Source of the DNA: Pirellulales bacterium
Lineage (GTDB): Bacteria > Planctomycetota > Planctomycetia > Pirellulales > Thermoguttaceae
Assembly (NCBI GenBank): GCA_020846145.1
Contig: JADLEL010000020.1
Coordinates: 1-37,002, forward strand
Length of the DNA stretch: 37,002 bases
Reading direction: 5' to 3'
Shown here: positions 7,772 through 22,080 of the stretch, one piece after another
Position numbering within the stretch: the first letter of the stretch is position 1
Layout: each line of letters opens with the position of its first letter
Program-made: the position numbers and the translations under genes
Notes under the pieces: generated by a model
The model's database searches: none
Told to the model about the DNA's origin: nothing
What the model saw: only the letters and a program-made list of their open reading frames with translations

Positions 7772-8341
7772 ATGAGCAAATACGTGAAAAATTTGATCTC
7801 CGACCACCTTCGCGAGCGTTTGAAAGACGTGAACGACGCGCTGCTGGTGAACGTGATCGGCTTGAAGTCGAACGCCACGATGCGGCTGCGCAACGAATTG
7901 GCGAGCAAGAACATCCAACTGCTGGTGGTCAAGAATAGCATGGCCGCCCGCGCGACCGAAGGCACTTCGCTGGCACCCATGTTCGAGGGCTTGACGGGCA
8001 CGTCGGCGATCTGCTGGGGCTGCGAGGACATCGTCTCCCTGGCCAAGGAAATCACGAAGCTCGTCCGGGACGAAAAGAACAAGCCCTTCGAAGCCCGGGG
8101 CGGGGTGATGGACGGCGAACGGCTTTCCCCCGAAAAAGTCGGACAAGTGGCCAAGTGGCCCGGCAGGGCGGAGCAATTGGCGATGTTGGTGGGCCAAATC
8201 CTCAGCCCGGGCGCCGATTTGGTCAGCCAACTGACGAGCATGGGCGGCGCGCTGGCCAGCCAAATCGAGCAGCAAGGCGAAGGAGCCGAGGAGGCTTTGG
8301 CGGAAGAGGCGACGCCCGAAGCAGCGCCGGCCGCAGGATAA
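7772..8341 (+). CDS. rplJ: Ribosomal protein uL10
   Basis: Base of the L12 stalk, 189 aa. The N-terminal rRNA-binding domain includes SKYVKNLISDHLRERLKDVNDALLV-like sequence, and the KNSMAARA segment (about residues 52-59) is typical of the family. The C-terminal helix ASQIEQQGEGAEEAL would bind L12 dimers and ends in an Ala/Glu-rich tail. It starts 2 nt after the rplA stop, which implies translational coupling; no separate SD is visible. Only 8-10% longer than E. coli L10. Confidence 0.95.
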   Translation: MSKYVKNLISDHLRERLKDVNDALLVNVIGLKSNATMRLRNELASKNIQLLVVKNSMAARATEGTSLAPMFEGLTGTSAICWGCEDIVSLAKEITKLVRDEKNKPFEARGGVMDGERLSPEKVGQVAKWPGRAEQLAMLVGQILSPGADLVSQLTSMGGALASQIEQQGEGAEEALAEEATPEAAPAAG

Positions 8342-8417
8342 AAAACTTCATTTAGCTCAAGCAATTGTGCCGGATGAGTGAAAGCTGATTGCTAAACCGC
8401 AAGCGGTGATTCGAGTA

Positions 8418-8437
8418 CTCCGGGACGTTCCCGGGAG
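8418..8437 (+). promoter_or_regulatory. Stem-loop in the rplJ-rplL spacer
   Basis: CTCCGGGA (8418-8425), loop CGT, and TCCCGGGAG (8429-8437) pair with one bulged G. It is 76 nt after the rplJ stop and about 100 nt before rplL, within a 196-nt spacer that holds no gene. It may adjust the higher L12 output or be a processing site; that is inference. Confidence 0.4.
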
Positions 8438-8537
8438 ATAAATAAAACCCCCCCCTTTACGAATGAGAAGCGCGTCGAGGCCGGCTGCCCGCAGCGCCGC
8501 GTCCGCGATGCCCAGGTGAGAAAGGATCGAGATTGTC

Positions 8538-8951
8538 ATGGCGACAGACGTAGCAGACCGCCAGTTTTCCGCGATGTCCGTAGAACTGGGCGATAAAATT
8601 GTGGGCCTCACGTTGAAAGAGGCCAAGGAACTGAGCGATTATCTGGCCGACGTTCACGGCATCAAGCCGGCGGCCGGCGGCGCGGTGATGATGGCGGCTC
8701 CGTCGGACGGCGGCGGCGCCGCGGCCAAGCCCGCCGAGCAGACCGAATTCAACGTGATCGTCGAAGGTTACGGCGACAAGAAGATCGGCGTCATCAAGGT
8801 GGTGCGCGCCGTAACCGGCTTGGGACTGAAAGAGGCCAAGGATCTCGTCGAGGCCCTTCCGGCAAAGGTCAAGGAAGGCATCTCGAAAGAGGACGCCGAG
8901 AAGCTCAAGAAAGAGTTGGAAGAAGCCGGCGCCACGGTTTCCATCAAGTAA
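8538..8951 (+). CDS. rplL: Ribosomal protein bL12
   Basis: Stalk protein that recruits translational GTPases, 137 aa. The N-terminal dimerisation part contains [14 protein letters not shown], followed by a Gly/Ala-rich hinge (about residues 48-66). The C-terminal domain has the family signature [36 protein letters not shown] and ends ATVSIK. ATG 8538 is preceded by AAAGGA at 8521-8526. About 12-15 residues longer than E. coli L12 at the N terminus. Its substrates include the EF-Tu and EF-G encoded in this same block. Confidence 0.96.
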   Translation: MATDVADRQFSAMSVELGDKIVGLTLKEAKELSDYLADVHGIKPAAGGAVMMAAPSDGGGAAAKPAEQTEFNVIVEGYGDKKIGVIKVVRAVTGLGLKEAKDLVEALPAKVKEGISKEDAEKLKKELEEAGATVSIK

Positions 8952-8974
8952 ACCCGGCGCGAAAATTGTATCGT

Positions 8975-9005
8975 CCAGCACCGCCCTCGAATCGGGGGCG
9001 GCTGG
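8975..9005 (+). terminator. Strong hairpin after rplL
   Basis: CCAGC (8975-8979) pairs with GCTGG (9001-9005), and CCGCCC (8981-8986) with GGGCGG (8995-9000), around an 8-nt loop. There is no T tract, so it is more likely an attenuator or RNase processing site than a full intrinsic terminator. The rplL-rpoB junction in E. coli has an attenuator and an RNase III site at this point (established). The rest of the 315-nt spacer to 9266 shows no gene; short frames in it are not credible. Confidence 0.5.
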
Positions 9006-9266
9006 GTACTGCGCATTGCAACCCCTTCCGACTGGGACGATGGTCATCGTTCGCCCAACTTTCAAAGCGGTCGGACTTGCCGCGGATCGGATTTTTATCC
9101 GAAGCGCGGCGGTCGGGGTTCGTTCTATGCACCCCTACACCGCCGATCGATCTTTCAAGGATGTCCCTCCGCGCCCCGCGGGAGGGCGTCCGAATGCACC
9201 GGTTTCGATTCATTCCCATCCCGTTTCGAATTTCTCGCTCCCTCGTCCGTAGGAAGGTGAACAACT

Positions 9267-12980
<3,714 letters not shown>

Positions 12981-12986
12981 GAGGAT

Positions 12987-13163
12987 AGTGGTCAGTGGCC
13001 AGTGGGGGTATAACGTCAGACTGCTACAAAAGAGAGAGACGCTCCTATGCCGGCATTCGGCCAAGATTTATCGAATAACGGACCATTGGCTTTCCACTGC
13101 CCACTGCCCACTGCCCACCGCCCACCGCCCACTGGCCACTGGCCACCGACCACTGCCCACTGA
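12987..13163. repeat. Heptamer array and complementary arm ahead of rpoC
   Basis: Bases 13094-13163 are ten uninterrupted tandem copies of a heptamer with consensus CCAC(T/C)G(C/G/A). Upstream, 12987-13006 carries the inverse pattern (AGTGGTCAGTGGCCAGTGG), so the two could pair into a long stem across about 90 nt. The array ends 21 nt before the rpoC SD (AGGAG, 13185-13189). Heptameric tandem repeats of this type are known from cyanobacteria (STRR); a relation is not implied. Confidence 0.8.
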
Positions 13164-13196
13164 CAAAAACAATTCTCCTACCCCAGGAGTTTTCTT

Positions 13197-17633
<4,437 letters not shown>

Positions 17634-17639
17634 TTCCAT

Positions 17640-17660
17640 AGGGTGGGCTATTTCCACCCT
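17640..17660 (+). terminator. Weak hairpin after rpoC
   Basis: AGGGTGG (17640-17646) and CCACCCT (17654-17660) form a 7-bp stem with a 7-nt loop, 6 nt after the rpoC stop. The following sequence is AT-rich but has no clean T run, so termination is probably partial. Confidence 0.45.
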
Positions 17661-17682
17661 TAGAAATTCGATTTTACCCCCA

Positions 17683-17710
17683 TTGACAGTCGATATGAAT
17701 CGAGCAAAAT
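17683..17710 (+). promoter_or_regulatory. Candidate promoter of the str operon
   Basis: A perfect -35 box TTGACA (17683-17688) is followed after 16 nt by CAAAAT (17705-17710). A better -10, TATAAG at 17710-17715, would need a 21-nt spacer. It lies 240 nt before rpsL and would place the structured element at 17790-17867 in the leader. Confidence 0.4.
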
Positions 17711-17789
17711 ATAAGATTCTCGCCTCATGGCGTTATTTCGACCACTTTCGGAGAGCACAGTGCTGACTAGCGCTCCGACAAATATAATT

Positions 17790-17867
17790 TGACAGGTTCA
17801 TGTTGGGGCGATAGTTGTACTGTCGCCCCAGGGATGGCAGTGCAACTGCCATCCCAACAACCTGTCA
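17790..17867 (+). promoter_or_regulatory. Potential three-way-junction element in the rpsL leader
   Basis: Almost every base can pair. The outer stem is TGACAGGTT (17790-17798) with AACCTGTCA (17859-17867), extended after a 3-nt bulge by GTT/AAC. It encloses two hairpins: 17805-17829 (GGGGCGA...TCGCCCC, loop TTGTA) and 17831-17855 (an 11-bp perfect stem GGGATGGCAGT/ACTGCCATCCC, loop GCA). It sits 85 nt before the rpsL start. It could be a leader RNA regulating S12 expression, or a DNA-level interspersed repeat; the second is common in such genomes. Confidence 0.6.
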
Positions 17868-17952
17868 TTTTACGGTTGTCGAACCACTAGCGCTTCGATC
17901 ACAAACAAAACAGCGTAAACCATTATTAAATAAAGACTTCCGAAGACTGCCC

Positions 17953-18321
17953 ATGCCCACGATCAATCAATTGGTGCGAAAGCGCCGCCAAGCGAAGCGG
18001 AAATTCAGCAAAGCGCCGGTGTTGCAGAAATGCCCGCAGCGGCGGGGGGTATGCTTGCAGGTCAAAACCATGACTCCCAAGAAGCCGAACTCCGCCTTGC
18101 GTAAAATTACCCGCGTGCGGCTGTCCAACGGGAAGGAAGTAACGGTTTACATCCCCGGCGAAGGGCACAGCTTGCAGGAACACTCTATCGTGCTGGTCCG
18201 CGGCGGCCGCATCCGCGACCTGCCCGGCGTCCGTTATCAGGTCGTTCGCGGCGCGCTGGATACCCTCGGCGTCGATGGCCGCAAGCAGTCCCGCAGCCGT
18301 TACGGAGCGAAGAAATCCTAG
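17953..18321 (+). CDS. rpsL: Ribosomal protein uS12
   Basis: Decoding-centre protein, 122 aa. It begins [18 protein letters not shown] and contains [11 protein letters not shown] (residues 41-51) and [10 protein letters not shown] (69-78). Residue 43 is Lys, as in streptomycin-sensitive proteins, but residue 88 is Arg (codon CGC, 18214-18216) in [12 protein letters not shown]; numbering matches M. tuberculosis S12, where K88R gives streptomycin resistance. I chose ATG 17953 from homology; the frame is open further upstream through the structured leader. No clear SD. First gene of the rpsL-rpsG-(orphan)-fusA run. Confidence 0.97.
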   Translation: MPTINQLVRKRRQAKRKFSKAPVLQKCPQRRGVCLQVKTMTPKKPNSALRKITRVRLSNGKEVTVYIPGEGHSLQEHSIVLVRGGRIRDLPGVRYQVVRGALDTLGVDGRKQSRSRYGAKKS

Positions 18322-18323
18322 TT

Positions 18324-18411
18324 CGTTTAGCCCGGAGCCAACGGCGACGGCGCGGGCGCGAGAAAATGCCGCCCTCCCCCAACGCCGTCGCCGTTGGCTC
18401 CGGGCTAAACG
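18324..18411. repeat. 29-bp perfect inverted repeat between rpsL and rpsG
   Basis: The arms 18324-18352 and 18383-18411 are perfect inverse complements over 29 nt (core AGCCCGGAGCCAACGGCG), with a 30-nt loop. It begins 3 nt after the rpsL stop and ends 33 nt before the rpsG start, so it fills the spacer of an otherwise tight ribosomal pair. A diverged copy is at 4719-4824. In RNA it would form an exceptionally stable hairpin. It looks like a REP/MITE-type element. Confidence 0.85.
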
Positions 18412-18443
18412 ATGTCATCAAGACAGTGAATTAATATCAAACC

Positions 18444-18914
18444 ATGGGAAGAATCACCGCAAGTCGAAAAATGCTCGCTCCCGACCCCAAGCACGGGTCG
18501 GCTTTGGCCGGCAAGTTCATCAACTGCATGATGTGGAGCGGCAAGAAGAGCACCGCGCAGCGGGTCTTTTACGACGCGCTCGGCGTCATCGGCGAGAAAA
18601 TCAAGGATGTCGAGCCGATCCAGGTCTTCACGCAGGCGCTGGAAAACGTGAAGCCGAACATCGAAGTCCGCTCGAAGCGCGTCGGCGGCGCCTCGTATCA
18701 GGTCCCCATGCAGGTCAGCCGCAACCGGCAGCAATCGTTGGCCATCCGCTGGATTCTCGGCTCCTGCCGCGAAAAGAAGGGCGCGCCGATGCACCAAAAA
18801 CTAGCCAACGAGTTGGTGGCCGCGTACAATCGCGAAGGACCCGCCATGACCAAGCGCGAGAACGTCCACCGCATGGCCGAAGCCAACAAGGCCTTCGCCC
18901 ATTTCGCGTGGTAA
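18444..18914 (+). CDS. rpsG: Ribosomal protein uS7
   Basis: Small-subunit head protein that nucleates 16S 3'-domain assembly and contacts the E-site tRNA; 156 aa, the usual length. It starts MGRITASRKMLAPDPKHGSA. Family features include KFINCMMWSGKKSTAQRVFYDAL, NVKPNIEVRSKRVGGASYQVP and the C-terminal TKRENVHRMAEANKAFAHFAW. In many bacteria S7 represses the str message by binding the rpsL-rpsG spacer; here that spacer is occupied by a palindromic element. No clear SD; the start is set by homology. Confidence 0.97.
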   Translation: MGRITASRKMLAPDPKHGSALAGKFINCMMWSGKKSTAQRVFYDALGVIGEKIKDVEPIQVFTQALENVKPNIEVRSKRVGGASYQVPMQVSRNRQQSLAIRWILGSCREKKGAPMHQKLANELVAAYNREGPAMTKRENVHRMAEANKAFAHFAW

Positions 18915-18933
18915 TAACCCGATCCCCAACCCC

Positions 18934-18974
18934 GACGCCGCGCCGACGCGAATCCCCTTTCCCGGCGCGGCGTC
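18934..18974 (+). terminator. 12-bp GC hairpin after rpsG
   Basis: GACGCCGCGCCG (18934-18945) and CGGCGCGGCGTC (18963-18974) are perfectly complementary around a 17-nt loop, 20 nt after the rpsG stop. No T tract follows, so it may terminate weakly, block 3' exonucleases or be part of a repeat. It separates rpsG from the orphan gene and fusA. Confidence 0.5.
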
Positions 18975-18995
18975 CCCCTGCGCGGACGGAAAAAA

Positions 18996-19042
18996 ATTGC
19001 AAATTGGCAATTGCAAATTGCAAATTGCAAATTGAACGAGGA
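18996..19042. repeat. Left arm of a 47-nt inverted repeat around the orphan gene
   Basis: Built of TTGCAAATTG units and ending AACGAGGA. It is the inverse complement of 19748-19794 with 44 of 47 positions matching; the inner 29 nt (19014-19042) are perfect. The two arms enclose 705 nt that hold the orphan pre-kinase gene and another palindrome. Confidence 0.85.
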
Positions 19043-19075
19043 TAATCGATCGGGCTATTCGTCAAAGTAATTTCA

Positions 19076-19139
19076 CCACGGAGGCGCGGAGGACACGGGG
19101 TTTTTTGTTGACACCTCTGTGATCTCCGTGCCTCCGTGG
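19076..19139. repeat. CCACGGAGGC inverted repeat
   Basis: CCACGGAGGCGCGGAGGACA at the left and the inverse TCTCCGTGCCTCCGTGG at the right (ending 19139) form an imperfect inverted repeat of about 20 bp per arm. The loop contains TTGACA (19108-19113), but a -10 at a proper distance is lacking. It lies inside the larger 18996-19794 inverted repeat, about 100 nt before the orphan gene. Confidence 0.6.
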
Positions 19140-19240
19140 TAAAATCATTGCAATGCCCACAAGATTCATGACCTTGCGTTCACGACGCGGAGCGTCCTCC
19201 AATTGCGTTCCCGCCGGAGCATGGGAAAAATGGCTAGACG

Positions 19241-19741
19241 ATGTCCGACGACGAACCTTTTCAAAATGATGACGAGAGCGGCTTGGCCGACGACGAAGAC
19301 GGCCGGCTTGAGGAAGGCTTGGCGGCCCCCATCGACCGAACGCAGGATTCCGCTGCCGACTCCGTTGAGATCGAGAACTTTTTGTCCCGGTTGATGGAGA
19401 GCGGTCTGCTCAAATTGGAGGAAGTCGATGCCGCGTGCAAGGATTTTTTCGCGGAAGCCTCCGTATTAGGCACCGAGCCGTCGTTCGACGCGCTTTGCGA
19501 ATTCCTCATCACCACCCGCCGGCTGACGGAGTGGCAATGCAATTTGCTGAAAGACGGCCGGACTCAAGGTTTTTTCCTCGACGGTTACGAATTGCTCAAC
19601 GATCTCGGCCCCGACGAGACGGCGAGCAATTTCCTGGCCCAGAAAATCGGCACGAACCGTCGGGTGAAACTCCGCGTCACCCCCATCATGCCCTTCCCGT
19701 TTCCCGTCGAAAAACCGCAATACGAAGTGGAAGAACTTTAA
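19241..19741 (+). CDS. Orphan pre-kinase domain protein with truncated N-lobe
   Basis: A 166-aa protein, no enzyme by itself. Residues 1-42 are acidic and low-complexity. Residues 46-112 (FLSRLMESGLLKLEEVDAAC ... LTEWQCNLLKDGRTQGFFLDGYELL) match the helical domain found before the catalytic domain of planctomycetal Ser/Thr kinases; the kinase at 25191-26708 has the same layout (LTNYQVECLTRGDKTGYFYDKYKVL). A kinase N-lobe then begins but is degenerate: the glycine loop reads DLGPDETASNF and the beta-3 Lys position reads KLRV. It ends after beta-3, so no HRD or DFG is present. It lies between rpsG and fusA inside a 47-nt inverted repeat. Either a decayed kinase fragment or an adaptor that has been kept; the clean open frame favours a retained role. 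Start ATG 19241 lacks a good SD. Confidence 0.75.
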   Translation: MSDDEPFQNDDESGLADDEDGRLEEGLAAPIDRTQDSAADSVEIENFLSRLMESGLLKLEEVDAACKDFFAEASVLGTEPSFDALCEFLITTRRLTEWQCNLLKDGRTQGFFLDGYELLNDLGPDETASNFLAQKIGTNRRVKLRVTPIMPFPFPVEKPQYEVEEL

Positions 19742-19747
19742 TCGCTC

Positions 19748-19794
19748 TCCTCGTTCAATTTGCAATTTGCAATTTGAAATCACCAATTTGCAAT
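19748..19794. repeat. Right arm of the 47-nt inverted repeat
   Basis: Inverse complement of 18996-19042, starting TCCTCGTTCAATTTGC. It begins 6 nt after the orphan gene stop and ends 14 nt before the fusA start, so it also forms most of the fusA leader and leaves no room for a conventional SD. Confidence 0.85.
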
Positions 19795-19808
19795 AAAAAG
19801 TTACTCCC

Positions 19809-21920
19809 ATGCCGACCGACCTGACCCACCTTCGCAACCTGGGCGTGATCGCCCATATCGATGCCGGCAAGACGACCGTCACCGAGAGAATGCTGTTCTA
19901 CTCGGGCTTCAGTCATCGGGTGGGCGAGGTCGATAAGGGGACGACGGTCACCGATTTCGATCCCGAGGAGCAGGAGCGCGGCATTACCATCCAGGCGGCG
20001 TGCGTCTCGTTCGATTGGGAAGTCAATCCCCTTTGGAAGAGCGAAATCGCCGCGCCGAAAATTCAAATCAATCTGATCGACACGCCCGGCCACGTCGATT
20101 TCACGGCCGAGGTCGAGCGCAGCCTGCGCGTTCTGGACGGCGGCGTGGTGGTGTTTAGCGCCCGCGAAGGCGTCGAGGCGCAGAGCGAAACGGTTTGGCA
20201 TCAGGCCGATAAGTATCGCGTGCCGCGGCTGGCGTTCATCAACAAGATGGACCGCGAGGGGGCCGATTTCTTCGGCACGCTCGACGAAATCCGCACTCGG
20301 TTGGATTGCAAGCCGGTGCCCATCAATCTGCCCATCGGCGCCGGCCCGCCGCACGTCAAAGAGGCGTTCCGCGGCATCATCGACCTAATCCATCTCAAGC
20401 AGCTTACCTTCCCGCAGGAGCGCAACGACAAAGAGTTCACGGTCGCCGAAATCCCCGCGGAACTCCGCGACGAAGCCGACCTCTGGCGCGGGCAGATGCT
20501 CGACCAACTCTCGATGTTCAGCGACGAACTCACCGAACTCATGCTCGGCGAAGAGCCGATCCCGCCCGCGCTCATTCACAAAGTCCTCCGCCACGCCACG
20601 CTGCACAACATGCTCGTGCCGGTGCTCTGCGGTTCCGCGCTCGACGGCATCGGCGTGCAGCCGGTGCTCGACGCGGTGGCGGCCTATCTGCCCAGCCCCG
20701 CCGACGTGCCCCCGGTGGAAGGCGTGAATCCGAAGAAAAAAGACGCCAAAGTCAAGCGCAGAGCCACACCCGACGAGCCGTTCTGCGGGCTGGTTTTCAA
20801 AATTCAGGCCGATCGCCACGGCGACTTGCACTACATCCGCGTCTATTCCGGCGTACTCAAGGCCAACAGCCGCGTGCTGAACTCGGGCAAGGACAAAAAG
20901 GAAAACGTCCCCCAGCTTTGGCGCATCCAGGCCGACGAACGCAAGCAGGTCGAATCGGTCTCGGCGGGCGATATCATCGGCGTCATCGGACTGAAGCAGA
21001 CGATCACCGGCGACACGCTCTGCGACACGCACGCCGATCCGATCCTGTTGGAATCGATCGCCTTTCCCGAAACCGTGATCTCGATGGCCATCGAACTGGA
21101 GACCTCGACCGAGCGCAAGAAACTCGCCGACGTGCTCGAGATGATGAAGCGGCAGGACCCCACCTTCCGCGCCCGCGAAAACGAGGAAACCGGCCAAACG
21201 CTGATCTCCGGGATGGGCGAACTGCACCTCGAAATCAAGATTCACGAACTGCTGCGCGAATACAAGCTCAACGTCCGCGTCCACAAGCCGCGCGTGAGCT
21301 ACCGCGAGACGATCGAAAAGGCCGTCGTCGTAACCGGCGAATGCCACCGCAACGTCGGCGGGCAGATGCTCTCGGCAAAACTCGCCATCCGCATGGAGCC
21401 GTTTCAAAAGGGCGCCAAACCGGTAACGGTTACCGTCGCCCCGGGCATCGAACTGCCCGAAGAATATCTCACCGCCGCGCTCGAAGTATTGCAAGAGCAG
21501 GGCGAAGGCGGCGGCATGTTGGGCTTCCCGCTGATGCACGTCAAAATCACCGCCCTCGGCGGGAATCCGCACGAAACCGAATCGAGCGCGCTCGCCTTTC
21601 GCTACGCCGCCGCCGACGCCTTCATGAAGGCCTTGCAAGAGGCGGGCATCGTGCTCCTGGAGCCGATCATGCGGATCGAAGTTACCACCCCCGAGGAAAA
21701 TCTGGGCGATATCGTCGGCGATCTGCAGCAGCGGCGGGCGGTCATCGTCCGCACGCACGTCCGCGGCCGGAACACGGTCATTGAGGCCCACGCCCCGCTG
21801 GCCAACCTCTTCGGCTACTCCTCCGCCATGCGCGGCTTGAGCCAAGGCCGCGCCACCTGCAGCATGGAACCCCACTCCTACGGCCCCGCCGCCCCCGAAT
21901 TGCTGCAGAGTTTTTTGTAA
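19809..21920 (+). CDS. fusA: Elongation factor G
   Basis: Translocation (or ribosome-recycling) GTPase, 703 aa. P-loop AHIDAGKTT at residues 15-23, switch I ERGITI, DTPGHVDF and NKMDREGADF follow, and domains 2 to 5 are complete, with the domain 4 segment YRETIEKAVVVTGECHRNVGGQ and the C-terminal HAPLANLFGYSSAMRGLSQGRA. The stretch GEVDKGTTVTDFDPEEQERGI differs from the usual HxGxATMDWM and resembles the EF-G paralogues of spirochaetes and planctomycetes, where one copy translocates and another recycles; I cannot tell which this is. In its classical str position but with no tuf following; tuf is at 3400 instead. Confidence 0.95.
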   Translation: MPTDLTHLRNLGVIAHIDAGKTTVTERMLFYSGFSHRVGEVDKGTTVTDFDPEEQERGITIQAACVSFDWEVNPLWKSEIAAPKIQINLIDTPGHVDFTAEVERSLRVLDGGVVVFSAREGVEAQSETVWHQADKYRVPRLAFINKMDREGADFFGTLDEIRTRLDCKPVPINLPIGAGPPHVKEAFRGIIDLIHLKQLTFPQERNDKEFTVAEIPAELRDEADLWRGQMLDQLSMFSDELTELMLGEEPIPPALIHKVLRHATLHNMLVPVLCGSALDGIGVQPVLDAVAAYLPSPADVPPVEGVNPKKKDAKVKRRATPDEPFCGLVFKIQADRHGDLHYIRVYSGVLKANSRVLNSGKDKKENVPQLWRIQADERKQVESVSAGDIIGVIGLKQTITGDTLCDTHADPILLESIAFPETVISMAIELETSTERKKLADVLEMMKRQDPTFRARENEETGQTLISGMGELHLEIKIHELLREYKLNVRVHKPRVSYRETIEKAVVVTGECHRNVGGQMLSAKLAIRMEPFQKGAKPVTVTVAPGIELPEEYLTAALEVLQEQGEGGGMLGFPLMHVKITALGGNPHETESSALAFRYAAADAFMKALQEAGIVLLEPIMRIEVTTPEENLGDIVGDLQQRRAVIVRTHVRGRNTVIEAHAPLANLFGYSSAMRGLSQGRATCSMEPHSYGPAAPELLQSFL

Positions 21921-21938
21921 GCCTTGGGGAAAAAGAGT

Positions 21939-21966
21939 TGACTTGTTCGCGAGATTGAATATACTG
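21939..21966 (+). promoter_or_regulatory. Promoter of the SGNH hydrolase gene
   Basis: TTGACT (21939-21944), a 16-nt spacer and TATACT (21961-21966) make one of the best sigma-70-type promoters in the window. It starts 19 nt after the fusA stop and drives the gene at 22081. The resulting leader of about 110 nt contains a small hairpin, AGGCG-TGAA-CGCCT (22057-22070), overlapping the first base of the AGGAGG SD (22070-22075). Confidence 0.65.
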
Positions 21967-22080
21967 AACTCTTGCATTTTGCGGAGTTGGCTCCCCTTTC
22001 CACTAATATGAGGGGGCCGCAATTTCGCCTTTCCATGCTCATCACCCCCTTAACCAGGCGTGAACGCCTAGGAGGCAGCG

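Noticed and set aside
13094-13163. CRISPR array
   Set aside because: The repeats are 7 nt and tandem with no spacers, and no cas gene is near.
19108-19145. Promoter TTGACA ... TAAAAT ahead of the orphan gene
   Set aside because: The spacer would be 26 nt, too long for a normal sigma-70 promoter, and both boxes lie in an inverted repeat.
20385-22022. 545-codon minus-strand frame opposite fusA; likewise long minus-strand frames opposite the sigma factor, rpoB and the propeller gene
   Set aside because: All lie opposite recognised genes and show shadow composition; none has an SD or family signature.
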